The notes under the pieces were generated by a model. It was given only the letters and a program-made list of their open reading frames with translations, did no database searches and had not been told where the DNA came from. A program made the translations under genes and the position numbers. From Deltaproteobacteria bacterium (GTDB taxonomy: Bacteria; Desulfobacterota; Desulfobacteria; Desulfobacterales; Desulfatirhabdiaceae), in the NCBI GenBank assembly GCA_021778975.1, contig JAJYBO010000137.1:1-7761 (forward strand): a stretch of 7,761 nucleotides of DNA. The letters are read 5' to 3'. Positions 1 through 7,724 of the stretch are shown piece by piece (the stretch's first letter is position 1; each line of letters opens with the position of its first letter).

Positions 1-423
1 TTCGTCCAGCACGCCCGTGTCGCCGGTACTCTGAACGTAGCGGCACGTTGCCATCGGCAGCCAGAGAAAGTCATCGGAACAGTGGGTGCGCACGCCTCTG
101 CCCGTTGGCGGATGCCACCAATGCTGGACATCTCCCTCAGGAAACTGGCGGCCCGCGCAGAGAAGCAGATGCTCCCGCGCAAGGCGGGGCTCGGCGTGGA
201 CAAGGCTCATCGTATCCTGCAACTGGTCTCGGAAACCGAAAGCGCCCCCGGACTGGTAACAGCCGCTCCGTCCCCACAGCCTGCAGGCGATAGTCTGATA
301 TAAAAGCCAGCCGTTTGTAAGAAAATTCACAGACGGATCAGGTGTTTCCACCTGAACCGCGCCAAGTGTATGACGCCAGTAGCGCCATACCGCTTCAAGC
401 GCTTTTCGCGCCGCAACGGAATC
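1..423 (-). other. Start of GH94 catalytic barrel (residues about 2405-2545), truncated by the window
   Basis: The segment begins near VNFLTNGWLLYQTIACRLWG and carries GCYQSGGAFGFRDQLQD (R2469, D2470), FPEGDVQHWWHPP (2498-2510) and GVRTHCSDDFLWLP (2514-2527). These are the substrate-site blocks of cyclic glucan synthases and cellobiose/chitobiose-type phosphorylases. In Brucella Cgs the C-terminal GH94 domain controls ring size by phosphorolysing the nascent glucan. The catalytic Asp motif expected further on is not in the window, so activity cannot be judged here. Confidence 0.85.
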
Positions 424-3400
424 TCGGAATCGACGCGCAAGGCTTGCAGCATCATCGGCATCTCGCCCGGCGCCCAGAGTGAAAACAATTTCCCGCTCTT
501 CCCCATCGTCGAGATCAATCGTCACATGAATCGCTGCACAGGGATCGAGCGCCGCCCCTGTTCTGCCGGAAAGGCGCGTCCGCGTCATGGCGGCGGGGTG
601 GGCAAGCGCGCCGTTGCGGCCCAGAAACTCGGTCCGGTCGGCACTGACCGTCCGGGTGGCATGATCCACGTTAAAGAAGGCGGTCCGGTTTCCGAATTCG
701 GCATTGTAGGGATTGTGAGCCAGGAGCGCTCCACTTTGAGGGTCCACCTCGGTAATCACATGCATCATTGTCTTGGACCGCACATCTCCCAGCACCCACT
801 CCGCATATCCGCTCACAGAAAGCCGCCGCGGTCGGCCGGATTGGTTACGCACCCTGAACACGGTGAACTTGACAGGGGCGTCCATGGCCACATACACCCA
901 CACTTCCGATCGGATGCCGCGCTCCGTATGTTCGAATACGGTATAGCCGAAACCATGACGGGTGACATAGGGCGTAGCGCCCCTGGCGGGATGCGGCATG
1001 GGGGACCAAAAATGGCCGCGCTCCTCGTCGCGGAGATAAAATGCTTCTCCGCTGGCATCGCTGACCGGATCATTGTGCCAGGGGGTGAGGCGGAATTCAT
1101 GCGCGTTCTCGCTCCATGTATAAACGGGTCCGTTTTCAGAAACAAGCGCGCCAAAAAAAGGATTGGCCAGTACATTGATCCATGGCGCAGGCGTCACCTT
1201 TCCGCCACCGGTTGAAATGACGTACTCACGTCCGTCGGGGGTGAATCCGCCTGTTCCGTTAAAGAACACCAGATCGTCACGAGGCATGATACCGACCGCT
1301 GGTGGACTGGGGCGAGAAGTACGGGTTGGCGAAAGCGCCGGGATGAGCGGCCCCGCGGGACCGTGGCGATCCATTTGTTCTGCAAGCGTTCCCAGACGGT
1401 CGCTGATCACGGCGCGGGCCACCGCCTGAAAGAGGATATGGTCTTCCTCCGATATCTGTTCGGCGTTTCTCACAAAAATTCCTCCCGGTCGATCCGTCAG
1501 GTTGACCGCAACGCCGGCGGCGATAAGACCCATGATCTGGTCGTGCAGAACCTGCCGGTAACCCGCCCGATCTTCATTCCAGATCGCCAGATCAACGGCC
1601 AACCCCTTGAGACGCCAGTATGCGTGAGCCTGAATAAGCTGGTACGCCAGCGTGATATTCGCCGGATCTTCAATCTGAAGCAGCACGATCGGAAGATCGC
1701 CGGAAATGGAATAACCCCAGAGTCCGGATTGGCCCCGGAGGTTCTTTAAAAGAAGGCTGGAATCCGCGCGGAGCGTGGAATTGGCATAGAGAATGGAGGC
1801 GGCCAGCCGCCCGTAGAGCTGTGCATCGGCTTCCGTGGCGTTGATTTGTTGCAGGAGTACCTGACTGTGGGTCCATGCCAGCTCAAAAACGCGGTCGGCG
1901 AAATACCTGTCCTGGTATTTCCCCACCAGACCTGCGCACACATCGCGGGTTTTGCCGGCGCCGGTGACAATATTGACGGTTGCCGAAGTTTGCGGATCGA
2001 GAGTTATCCGGCGCCGGATGGACACGATCGGGTCGAGCACCGGTCCTTCACTGCCGGAAAGAGAGGATAAATCACGCATTGCTTCGGGGGCGACCAGTGT
2101 ATTCCCCCGTCCAATAAATCGCAACCGGTCGGTCTCGTAGGACATCTCACCCATCGTTGCACCGTGCGCCGCCATAGCGTGAAACATCCATGGCGCCTGC
2201 TCGTCATTGGAACGAGGCCTGCGGGTTGCCAGGATCGCACCCTGGGACCTGAGTATCTCGGTTTGAACGAAGAGATTACTGAAAGCCGGATGGAGCGCAT
2301 CCGCAGCCGGCGATGTCAGGACGACTTCCGCGTAGCTGGTAACCTCTATGGTTCTGCATGTCTTCGACCGGTTGGTAATGGTGATGCGGCGCAGTTCGAT
2401 GTCATCTTCCGGGGAAACGGCGATCTCCGTATGGGTGTCGAAGTCTTCATCCCGGCGGCGGAATTCGGCCCGACCTTCGGAGAATATGGCTTCGTATCGT
2501 TTAGATGTCTTAAGTGTCGGCTGGTGCGCCGTTGACCAGAACACGCCGCTTGATGTATCACGGATATAGCAGAAGGCGCCCCAGTTATCGCAGGTGCTGT
2601 CTTCACGCCAGCGCGTTACGGCCATGTCTTTCCAGCGGCTGTAACCACCGCCCGCGCTGGTAATCATGACATGATATCTCCCGTTTGAAAGAAGCTGCAC
2701 CTCCGGAACGGGTGTATCGGGAGCTGTCAGGACACGTATCGGCTTTTCCTCCAGTGGGCGCGTAGCCTTATGCACCTCGGAAAGTGTTGCCGAATAATAG
2801 GCCGTTGCCTTCGGAAGCCGCTCTTGAAGCAGCAGTACAGTCGCCTGAAACATGGGATCCGATGCGAAACGTTTTTGCATGGGATGATCGAGCAGCAGAC
2901 AGGCCAGGGAAAGAAAACTCATCCCCTGGTGGTGGGCCATGAAGGAGCGAACCACAGCCAGCGACTGCCCGCGGGGCAAATAGGTCGGTGTGTAGTCAAT
3001 GGCTTCATAAAAACCGTATCTGCCCTGAAAACCATCCGCAGCCATCGCTTCAAGATTCCGGCAGGCCGCTTCGGGGGCCACCATAAGCGCCAATGCCGAG
3101 GCATAAGGCGCAATGATCAGTTCAGCGGCCAGCCCGCGCTTGAGACCCAGACCGGGTACGCCAAAGGCTTTATACTGGTAGTTGAAATGGCTGTCGATCA
3201 TGTTGTAGCCGGATTCCGAAATCCCCCACGGTACGCCGCGCTTCTTTCCATACGCCATCTGCCTGGCCACGGCGGCCTTGCAGGTCTGGTCAAGGAGCGT
3301 CTGTTCATAGGTCGGCATCACCAGCATCGGCATCAGATATTCAAACATGGAGCCGCTCCAGGAAAGGAGAATCGGTTCTCCACCCGCGGCGGTGAGAAGC

Positions 3401-6400
3401 CGTCCCAGGGCGAACCAGCTTTCCTGCGGGAGTTGCCCCTGTGCAATGGCGACGAAACTGCAAAGCCTGGCTTCCGAAGCCAGCAGGTCATAAAAACTTT
3501 CGTCTCTCCGGTTTTCGCTGACATTGTACCCGATCGATAGAAGGCGGCGCGTTTTCTCGTACAGGAAAGCATATTCCATATTGTTGGCAAGTTCTCCGGC
3601 GCGGCGTGCGAGGTCTTCAAGAAGGGCGATTCTTTCCTGCGCGCGCAGGCTCGACGCAACCACAAGGCTTCTCAGCTTATCTAGTTGTTCAACCCCGCTG
3701 ATATCATCAAACGGTTGTTTTTCATCGGGGGATTGACCTTCCCCGGAAAGGGGCGGTAGCCCTTTATCCATACAGGCCAACTGACGCAGCGTGGGAATTT
3801 CCCCGAGGCAGGGGAACATCTTAAGCGTCTGTAACAATGTTTGATCTGAGGGTGACGGTACGGTCCAGGGCGCCAACATATTCAGCTCATCAGCGGCGGA
3901 TTGGCATTGGTCCAAAAGAGATTTCGCCCACCCTGCGGCCTCGCTTTCAGAGGTGTCCGTAAAGCTGCGGCGCACATCGCCGGCGGATAGCGCCAGCCGT
4001 TCCATCCATGGCCTTAAAGTCCAAAGCGTTCCGTCCGATGAGGCGGATGTCATTGACGCCACTTGCTTTGCGAATTGCGCCAGTTCTGCGGGCATAGGCT
4101 CTCCTGCAACATCCACAAGAACCATGACTGTATCGGCAATACCGCCCAAGAGACGTCTTCCCGGCAGTTTTTCATCAGGCAGGGCCAGCAACCCCGCCCG
4201 CAAGGTCAGAAGGCTTGCGGCCAGATTCCCGCTGTCCACGGATGAAACATACATGGGCAGCAGCGGTTTAAGAGATTGCGTATCGTACCAGTTATAAAAA
4301 TGGCCGCGGTACCGCTCCAACGCTTCCATGGTTTGAAGGGTTTTGCCCGTGCGATCCATAAAACGACCAACGGAAATGTATCCGAAATCACAGGCCGCCA
4401 GATCCGAAAGAAGCGATAGTCCCATATTGGTGGGGGATGTGCGGTGGGCCGTCACCGCAAGTGGCGCTTCCTGATAATTATCGGGAGGCAGCCAATGATC
4501 GTCGGGGCCGACGAAAGTCTCAAAAAAACGCCAGGTTTTTCGGGAAAGTTTTCTCAAAAAAATGATCTGTTCCTCGGTCAGTTGCGCGTTCCGAAGACAC
4601 AGAGGCTTGCTGAGCCACCAGGCGACCAGAGGAGAAACAAACCAGAGGATCAGGATCGGCAGGGCTGAAAGCAGCGCCAGTGGCCGCGCCATAACGAGAC
4701 AGCCCGCGCCGGCCACGGCAATAAACGGCGCCGTCCACATGCTCCGACAATATCCGGCGAGATATGTCCGGCGCGTGCGACGAATTTCACCCGGTGAATT
4801 CCATTCGAGGAGTCCCTTGCCTGAAACCAACATAAGCCACAGGGTGCGCAGAATTACAGCGCCACTGGAAAAAGCCTCATGAGGCAGACAAAGAAGAGAA
4901 AAACCAGTCTGGACAAGACATCTTCCGGTAGAGCGGGCCGTAGCGACAAGGTGCTGGCTCATCAGCGCGTCGTCTGATTTTTTGAGAAACCCCATGAAGG
5001 AGGTGATCACAGCAGGGATCAACATGATACCAATGACCGATGCGGTATAAAACCAGGGAGACGGCAGCACGGTCCAGCCAATAAAAAGAAGCAGGACTAA
5101 TGACAGAGGGGTCAGACTGCGCCGGAGATTGTCGAATATCTTCCAGCGGGATAAGGCTGAGATCGGATTTTTCCGGCAGGTCGCAGCGGGAGCAGGAACG
5201 TGCGGAAAGAGCCATCGCAGTATCTGCCAATCTCCGCGGATCCAGCGAAGACGGCGGCTTACATCCGCAATGTACCGCGACGGGTACGCTTCGTAAACCT
5301 GCACATCGCTGATGAGTCCGGACCGGGCATAACATCCTTCAAGCAGATCGTGACTGAGAATCAGGTTTTCAGGAAAACGATCTTTGAGCACCTGTTCAAA
5401 GGCGTCCACATCATAAATGCCCTTGCCGATGAACGAGCCTTCGCCGAAAATATCCTGATAGACATCAGAGACAGTACGGGTGTAAGGATCAATTCCGGCG
5501 TCACTGCTCCACATGCGGGCATACCGCGACTGGTTCGCGCCGGGCAGGCTTACGGTCACCCGCGGCTGCAGGATGCCGTAACCGGATATGATGCGCTTTT
5601 TGTTCGCATTGTATCGAGGATGATTGAGAGGATGCGCCATCGCCCCCACAAGCTGGCGTGCTGAATCCCGCGGCAATTCCGTATCCGTGTCCAGGGTGAT
5701 GACATACGTCACCTTTGACAGCGCTTCAGTATTTCCGACAATAAGAGAAAAGTCGCTTCTGTAACCGCCGCGCAGAAACAGATTCAGCGCCGCAAGCTTT
5801 CCCCGTTTTCGCTCGTACCCCATCCATCTGCGTTCCTGCGGGTTCCATCGGCGAGGACGATGAAAAAGAAAAAAATTATCCCCCTTTCCGCCGTATTTCT
5901 TGTTCAGTGCCTCTACGTTTTGCCTGGCCAGCCATAACAGGGGTTTGTCCTCAGGGAGTGTTTCCTCGGAAGCGTCCGAAAAGTCCGTCAGCAGGCCAAA
6001 TCGCAGATTTTCATCCCGATTCGCCAAAAATCGAACTTCCAGAGCATCCACAAGCTGTTCAATATTTTCCGTACTGGTTATCATGGTGGGAACCACGACC
6101 AGTGTGAAAAATTCGGAAGGGATCCCTTCGGAGAAGTCCATCCTCGGCAGTGGATGCGGTGTGGCAAAACGTGTCGCAAGCAGATCAACCAAAGCAATGG
6201 CGAGCTGGCTGACGGACAAAAGGGAAAGAACGCCGACGAACCAGAGCAAAAGGCCGTCCGCTCCGTCTGAACGAGCCTTTGCCAGAAGCCCCGCAGCAAA
6301 AATGACGGTAAAGAGTAAAATGGCGCCGAGATAAAGCAGCAATGGAAACCGGCGGCCGGTTCTTCGAAGCGCATCCATGGCGTTTGGCCTGATCTGTACA

Positions 6401-7635
6401 CGCCCTTTAAGCTGCGACAGCCCTGTATCAATCAGGAAAAAACCTACATGCGTCGCCCGGTTGTCATCATTTTTTTCTACGGCGCTTCGCCTGGCCAGTT
6501 CGATGGCTTCACGGGCCACTTCCCATTCAGAAAGCTCGCCTTTTTTTGCGACCTGCTCTACGATGTGACGATATTGATCACGGGAAGTAAAATCCATGCC
6601 GCCATAAATTCCTGCGGGATCTTCCCGCAAGGTTTGTTCAACAGCGCTCATTGAGTCAACAAAGTTTCGCCAATCCATGGCGTTCAGGAATCGCAGACTT
6701 CCAATACTGTTACTAATGGAAAGCTGATCCGCCGCTTGCTGCTGATTTTCGGAATGGACCATCTGGCCGATGGTCTGATAGGATTCCGAAAGTTGCTGTT
6801 CGATCCAGGTAAGGGGCAGCGCAAGCGCGGCGCCCTGTCCCTGGAGACGGCGGGCAAGCTCCGCAACAAAAGAGCTGACCATGGGTGGGGTTGATCGCGC
6901 CATGTCGGCAATTGTAAGGATGAGATTCTTCGGGTCTTTTTCAGCGGTCTCTGATAGTTTGTCCGCCCAATGATTTGCCAGGCTCCGGTCTATCCTGTCT
7001 GTGGCAACCCGCGCCGCAACCCGCCGGAGATTCTCAATTAATGCCAGACGCAGCATGATAGGAATTGCCCATAATTCGCCCAGTCGCAGCGTTGTTACCG
7101 TCTGATAGGCGGTGATAAAGCTGCGGAGCCTCTCCGGATCCACCCGGCCATCACCGTGGGAAATTGTCTCCAGCGCGATGTCATAGACACGGGGCAGTCC
7201 TTTTGAGGGTCCGCTTTTCAGGCAGGGAAGCCCCCTGGCGTAGCCTTTCGGCAGAAGCCGTTTTGCCGTCCGAATCTGTTCCTCGATCAGGTAGAAGTTG
7301 TCGAGCAGCCACTCCCCCGCCGGAGTAATTCTGAGATTTATTTCAACAGCCTCAATCACCAGGTTACGGACATCAAGGAGTATTTTTTCGTTCTCGGCAA
7401 GTCGTGACAACAGCCGTTCCGGGACAGGATATTCACTTAACGTGTGTAAACCGGCAAGGGCTTTACCGTGATCTTCCATTTGGGATGAGCTGAACAGCTC
7501 AGCCCGAAGCGGCGTTTCTTCGCAGACACCTTGTTGCGCGAGAGTGTTGTTGCGGAGATACCCCCCTGAATGAAAAATCTTGGCAAGAAAGGGTAGGGTG
7601 GGGTGTGTCAAAATGAGAATCTCCTTGATAGGCAT
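1..7635 (-). CDS. ndvB: Cyclic beta-1,2-glucan synthase (NdvB/ChvB/Cgs family), C-terminus cut by window edge
   Basis: This gene encodes a multidomain inner-membrane enzyme that makes cyclic beta-1,2-glucans from UDP-glucose. The frame has no stop from 7635 to 1, giving 2,545 residues of an expected 2,800-2,900. In order: N-terminal family motifs PLRAELFS (42-49) and ITPAGEWLLDNF (103-114); membrane helices near 430-452 and 461-483; a GT84 core with DTD (649-651), FGEGSFIGKG (730-739), HD (762-763) and RxxRW (794-798); further membrane helices near 839-1007; a cyclisation domain with GVPWGISESGYN (1467-1478), YGFYEAIDYT (1540-1549) and MAHHQGM (1566-1572); two PF06165 beta-sandwich domains (about 1645-1900 and 2122-2395); and the start of the GH94 barrel with FRDQLQD (2468-2474) and FPEGDVQHWWHPP (2498-2510). 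The catalytic DWNDG-type motif must lie beyond the left edge. An in-frame stop at 7660-7662 limits the start to ATG 7635 or TTG 7611. The family assignment is very secure; the symbol is given by family and the exact start is uncertain. Confidence 0.95.
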   Translation of the reverse strand, partial: MPIKEILILTHPTLPFLAKIFHSGGYLRNNTLAQQGVCEETPLRAELFSSSQMEDHGKALAGLHTLSEYPVPERLLSRLAENEKILLDVRNLVIEAVEINLRITPAGEWLLDNFYLIEEQIRTAKRLLPKGYARGLPCLKSGPSKGLPRVYDIALETISHGDGRVDPERLRSFITAYQTVTTLRLGELWAIPIMLRLALIENLRRVAARVATDRIDRSLANHWADKLSETAEKDPKNLILTIADMARSTPPMVSSFVAELARRLQGQGAALALPLTWIEQQLSESYQTIGQMVHSENQQQAADQLSISNSIGSLRFLNAMDWRNFVDSMSAVEQTLREDPAGIYGGMDFTSRDQYRHIVEQVAKKGELSEWEVAREAIELARRSAVEKNDDNRATHVGFFLIDTGLSQLKGRVQIRPNAMDALRRTGRRFPLLLYLGAILLFTVIFAAGLLAKARSDGADGLLLWFVGVLSLLSVSQLAIALVDLLATRFATPHPLPRMDFSEGIPSEFFTLVVVPTMITSTENIEQLVDALEVRFLANRDENLRFGLLTDFSDASEETLPEDKPLLWLARQNVEALNKKYGGKGDNFFLFHRPRRWNPQERRWMGYERKRGKLAALNLFLRGGYRSDFSLIVGNTEALSKVTYVITLDTDTELPRDSARQLVGAMAHPLNHPRYNANKKRIISGYGILQPRVTVSLPGANQSRYARMWSSDAGIDPYTRTVSDVYQDIFGEGSFIGKGIYDVDAFEQVLKDRFPENLILSHDLLEGCYARSGLISDVQVYEAYPSRYIADVSRRLRWIRGDWQILRWLFPHVPAPAATCRKNPISALSRWKIFDNLRRSLTPLSLVLLLFIGWTVLPSPWFYTASVIGIMLIPAVITSFMGFLKKSDDALMSQHLVATARSTGRCLVQTGFSLLCLPHEAFSSGAVILRTLWLMLVSGKGLLEWNSPGEIRRTRRTYLAGYCRSMWTAPFIAVAGAGCLVMARPLALLSALPILILWFVSPLVAWWLSKPLCLRNAQLTEEQIIFLRKLSRKTWRFFETFVGPDDHWLPPDNYQEAPLAVTAHRTSPTNMGLSLLSDLAACDFGYISVGRFMDRTGKTLQTMEALERYRGHFYNWYDTQSLKPLLPMYVSSVDSGNLAASLLTLRAGLLALPDEKLPGRRLLGGIADTVMVLVDVAGEPMPAELAQFAKQVASMTSASSDGTLWTLRPWMERLALSAGDVRRSFTDTSESEAAGWAKSLLDQCQSAADELNMLAPWTVPSPSDQTLLQTLKMFPCLGEIPTLRQLACMDKGLPPLSGEGQSPDEKQPFDDISGVEQLDKLRSLVVASSLRAQERIALLEDLARRAGELANNMEYAFLYEKTRRLLSIGYNVSENRRDESFYDLLASEARLCSFVAIAQGQLPQESWFALGRLLTAAGGEPILLSWSGSMFEYLMPMLVMPTYEQTLLDQTCKAAVARQMAYGKKRGVPWGISESGYNMIDSHFNYQYKAFGVPGLGLKRGLAAELIIAPYASALALMVAPEAACRNLEAMAADGFQGRYGFYEAIDYTPTYLPRGQSLAVVRSFMAHHQGMSFLSLACLLLDHPMQKRFASDPMFQATVLLLQERLPKATAYYSATLSEVHKATRPLEEKPIRVLTAPDTPVPEVQLLSNGRYHVMITSAGGGYSRWKDMAVTRWREDSTCDNWGAFCYIRDTSSGVFWSTAHQPTLKTSKRYEAIFSEGRAEFRRRDEDFDTHTEIAVSPEDDIELRRITITNRSKTCRTIEVTSYAEVVLTSPAADALHPAFSNLFVQTEILRSQGAILATRRPRSNDEQAPWMFHAMAAHGATMGEMSYETDRLRFIGRGNTLVAPEAMRDLSSLSGSEGPVLDPIVSIRRRITLDPQTSATVNIVTGAGKTRDVCAGLVGKYQDRYFADRVFELAWTHSQVLLQQINATEADAQLYGRLAASILYANSTLRADSSLLLKNLRGQSGLWGYSISGDLPIVLLQIEDPANITLAYQLIQAHAYWRLKGLAVDLAIWNEDRAGYRQVLHDQIMGLIAAGVAVNLTDRPGGIFVRNAEQISEEDHILFQAVARAVISDRLGTLAEQMDRHGPAGPLIPALSPTRTSRPSPPAVGIMPRDDLVFFNGTGGFTPDGREYVISTGGGKVTPAPWINVLANPFFGALVSENGPVYTWSENAHEFRLTPWHNDPVSDASGEAFYLRDEERGHFWSPMPHPARGATPYVTRHGFGYTVFEHTERGIRSEVWVYVAMDAPVKFTVFRVRNQSGRPRRLSVSGYAEWVLGDVRSKTMMHVITEVDPQSGALLAHNPYNAEFGNRTAFFNVDHATRTVSADRTEFLGRNGALAHPAAMTRTRLSGRTGAALDPCAAIHVTIDLDDGEEREIVFTLGAGRDADDAASLARRFRDSVAARKALEAVWRYWRHTLGAVQVETPDPSVNFLTNGWLLYQTIACRLWGRSGCYQSGGAFGFRDQLQDTMSLVHAEPRLAREHLLLCAGRQFPEGDVQHWWHPPTGRGVRTHCSDDFLWLPMATCRYVQSTGDTGVLDE
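451..1272 (-). other. Second GH94-type beta-sandwich domain, PF06165 (residues about 2122-2395)
   Basis: This copy begins at FFNGTGGFTPDGREYVIST (N2126) with the STGGG and PAPWINVLANPFFGALVSE motifs. It continues through YLRDEERGHFWSPMPHP and RLSVSGYAEWVLGDV to EIVFTLGAGRDADDA (R2391). It has the same motif order as the first copy (GGG turn, then RD...G.FWS, then the closing GAG strand), so the two look like an ancient internal duplication. This copy directly precedes the catalytic barrel and so corresponds to the N-terminal domain of free-standing GH94 phosphorylases. Confidence 0.85.
1936..2703 (-). other. First GH94-type beta-sandwich domain, PF06165 (residues about 1645-1900)
   Basis: The block LLSNGRYHVMITSAGGGYSR (from about 1648), followed by the KDMAVTRWRED and YIRDTSSGVFWS motifs, is the typical start of the carbohydrate-phosphorylase N-terminal beta-sandwich. 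The domain ends near VNIVTGAGKTRDVC (R1897). A helical linker of about 220 residues follows, containing LWGYSISGDLPIVLL, which is also conserved in the family. This first copy is not itself followed by a full catalytic barrel, so it probably has a structural or glucan-binding role. Confidence 0.82.
2836..4593 (-). other. Glycoamylase-like / cyclisation domain (residues about 1015-1600)
   Basis: This is the middle (alpha/alpha)6-type domain (PF10091 region), described in cyclic glucan synthases as the transglycosylating cyclisation domain, family GH189. It starts with the family block around RTSPTNMGLSLLSDLA (from residue 1065) and RYRGHFYNWYDTQSL. A less conserved helical stretch follows, and then the strongest block, from SMFEYLMPML (about 1429) to MAHHQGM (1566-1572). 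Conserved acidic residues that could serve in catalysis include E1474 (GISES) and E1544 (FYEAIDYT). I have not been able to align these to a characterised enzyme, so the catalytic assignment is inference. The domain is the part expected to close linear glucan into a ring. Confidence 0.8.
4606..6378 (-). other. GT84 glycosyltransferase core with flanking membrane helices (residues about 420-1010)
   Basis: This part of the synthase should transfer glucose from UDP-glucose and extend the beta-1,2-glucan. Two hydrophobic helices (430-452 and 461-483) come before a cytoplasmic GT-A-like domain. Its visible signature residues are D649 and D651 in TLDTDTELP (nucleotide-sugar/metal site), D763 in LSHDLLEG (likely catalytic-base position), and R794/R797/W798 in RRLRWIRGDWQ (acceptor-side RxxRW motif). 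Hydrophobic segments near 839-858, 861-883, 923-938, 968-983 and 986-1007 follow, so the domain is enclosed by membrane anchors as in other processive polysaccharide synthases. The motifs are read directly; their roles are inferred from GT2/GT84 relatives. Confidence 0.88.
7621..7626 (-). promoter_or_regulatory. Strong Shine-Dalgarno (AAGGAG) pointing to an alternative TTG start at 7611
   Basis: Read on the minus strand, AAGGAG is followed after 9 bases by TTG (7611-7609) in the synthase frame, an ideal spacing. The upstream ATG at 7635 has only an AGGA one base before it, which is too close to work well. If TTG is used, the protein starts at LTHPTLPFL and is eight residues shorter. Both starts lie well before the first family-conserved block, so domain conservation does not decide between them. 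Confidence 0.5.
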
Positions 7636-7677
7636 ATCCTGCGAGAAAGGTCGGAATGGTTATTTCTGATGGTCTAT

Positions 7678-7693
7678 GTATCATAATATCATA
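7678..7693 (-). repeat. Tandem 8-base repeat TATGATAT/TATGATAC
   Basis: Two adjacent octamers differ only at the last base. The first contains the proposed -10 hexamer, and the second gives another TATGAT 8 bases downstream. This could provide a second -10 choice or simply help melting of the AT-rich start region. Confidence 0.4.
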
Positions 7694-7717
7694 TCAATAT
7701 CCGTGCCAAAGTGGCAA
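7688..7717 (-). promoter_or_regulatory. Candidate sigma70-type promoter of the synthase gene
   Basis: On the minus strand TTGCCA (7717-7712, five of six matches to TTGACA) is followed after 18 bases by TATGAT (7693-7688, five of six matches to TATAAT). Transcription would start near 7681, giving a leader of about 45 bases to the ATG or 70 to the TTG. The region is clearly more AT-rich than the gene. The match is good, but there is no experimental support. Confidence 0.5.
7693..7709 (-). promoter_or_regulatory. Sigma54-like promoter element, one key mismatch
   Basis: The minus strand reads TTGGCACG-GATA-TTGAT against the consensus YTGGCACG-N4-TTGCW. The -24 half is perfect and the spacing is exact. 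The invariant -12 GC is GA, which normally weakens such promoters greatly. The predicted start, near 7682, coincides with that of the overlapping sigma70-type promoter. It could be a degenerate or chance site. Confidence 0.3.
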
Positions 7718-7724
7718 GTGATAT
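7697..7724. repeat. Imperfect dyad overlapping the promoter elements (operator-like)
   Basis: On the plus strand ATATC-cg-TGCCA-aag-TGGCA-agt-GATAT forms two nested pairs of perfect 5-base arms around a common centre near 7710. It covers the -35 hexamer and the sigma54-like -24 element, a typical place for a repressor or activator site. Seven T residues (7728-7734) follow on the plus strand, so a weak terminator for antisense transcription is the alternative, but the stem is short and interrupted. Confidence 0.35.

Noticed and set aside
370..1215. Long plus-strand open frame (281 codons)
   Set aside because: It is antisense to the clearly conserved second PF06165 domain of the synthase, has no recognisable domain and a biased Arg/Gly/His composition typical of shadow frames.
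2770..3540. Plus-strand open frame (256 codons)
   Set aside because: It lies exactly opposite the most conserved part of the cyclisation domain and shows no family features of its own.
4877..5335. Minus-strand open frame (152 codons)
   Set aside because: It is an out-of-frame reading on the same strand as the synthase; the main frame here encodes the RxxRW motif and membrane helices.
7499..7684. Minus-strand 61-codon frame overlapping the start of the synthase, a possible leader peptide
   Set aside because: Its ATG at 7684 lies only a few bases from the predicted transcription start, it has no clear ribosome-binding site, and its sequence shows no recognisable features. It is most likely a chance frame overlapping the N-terminal codons.
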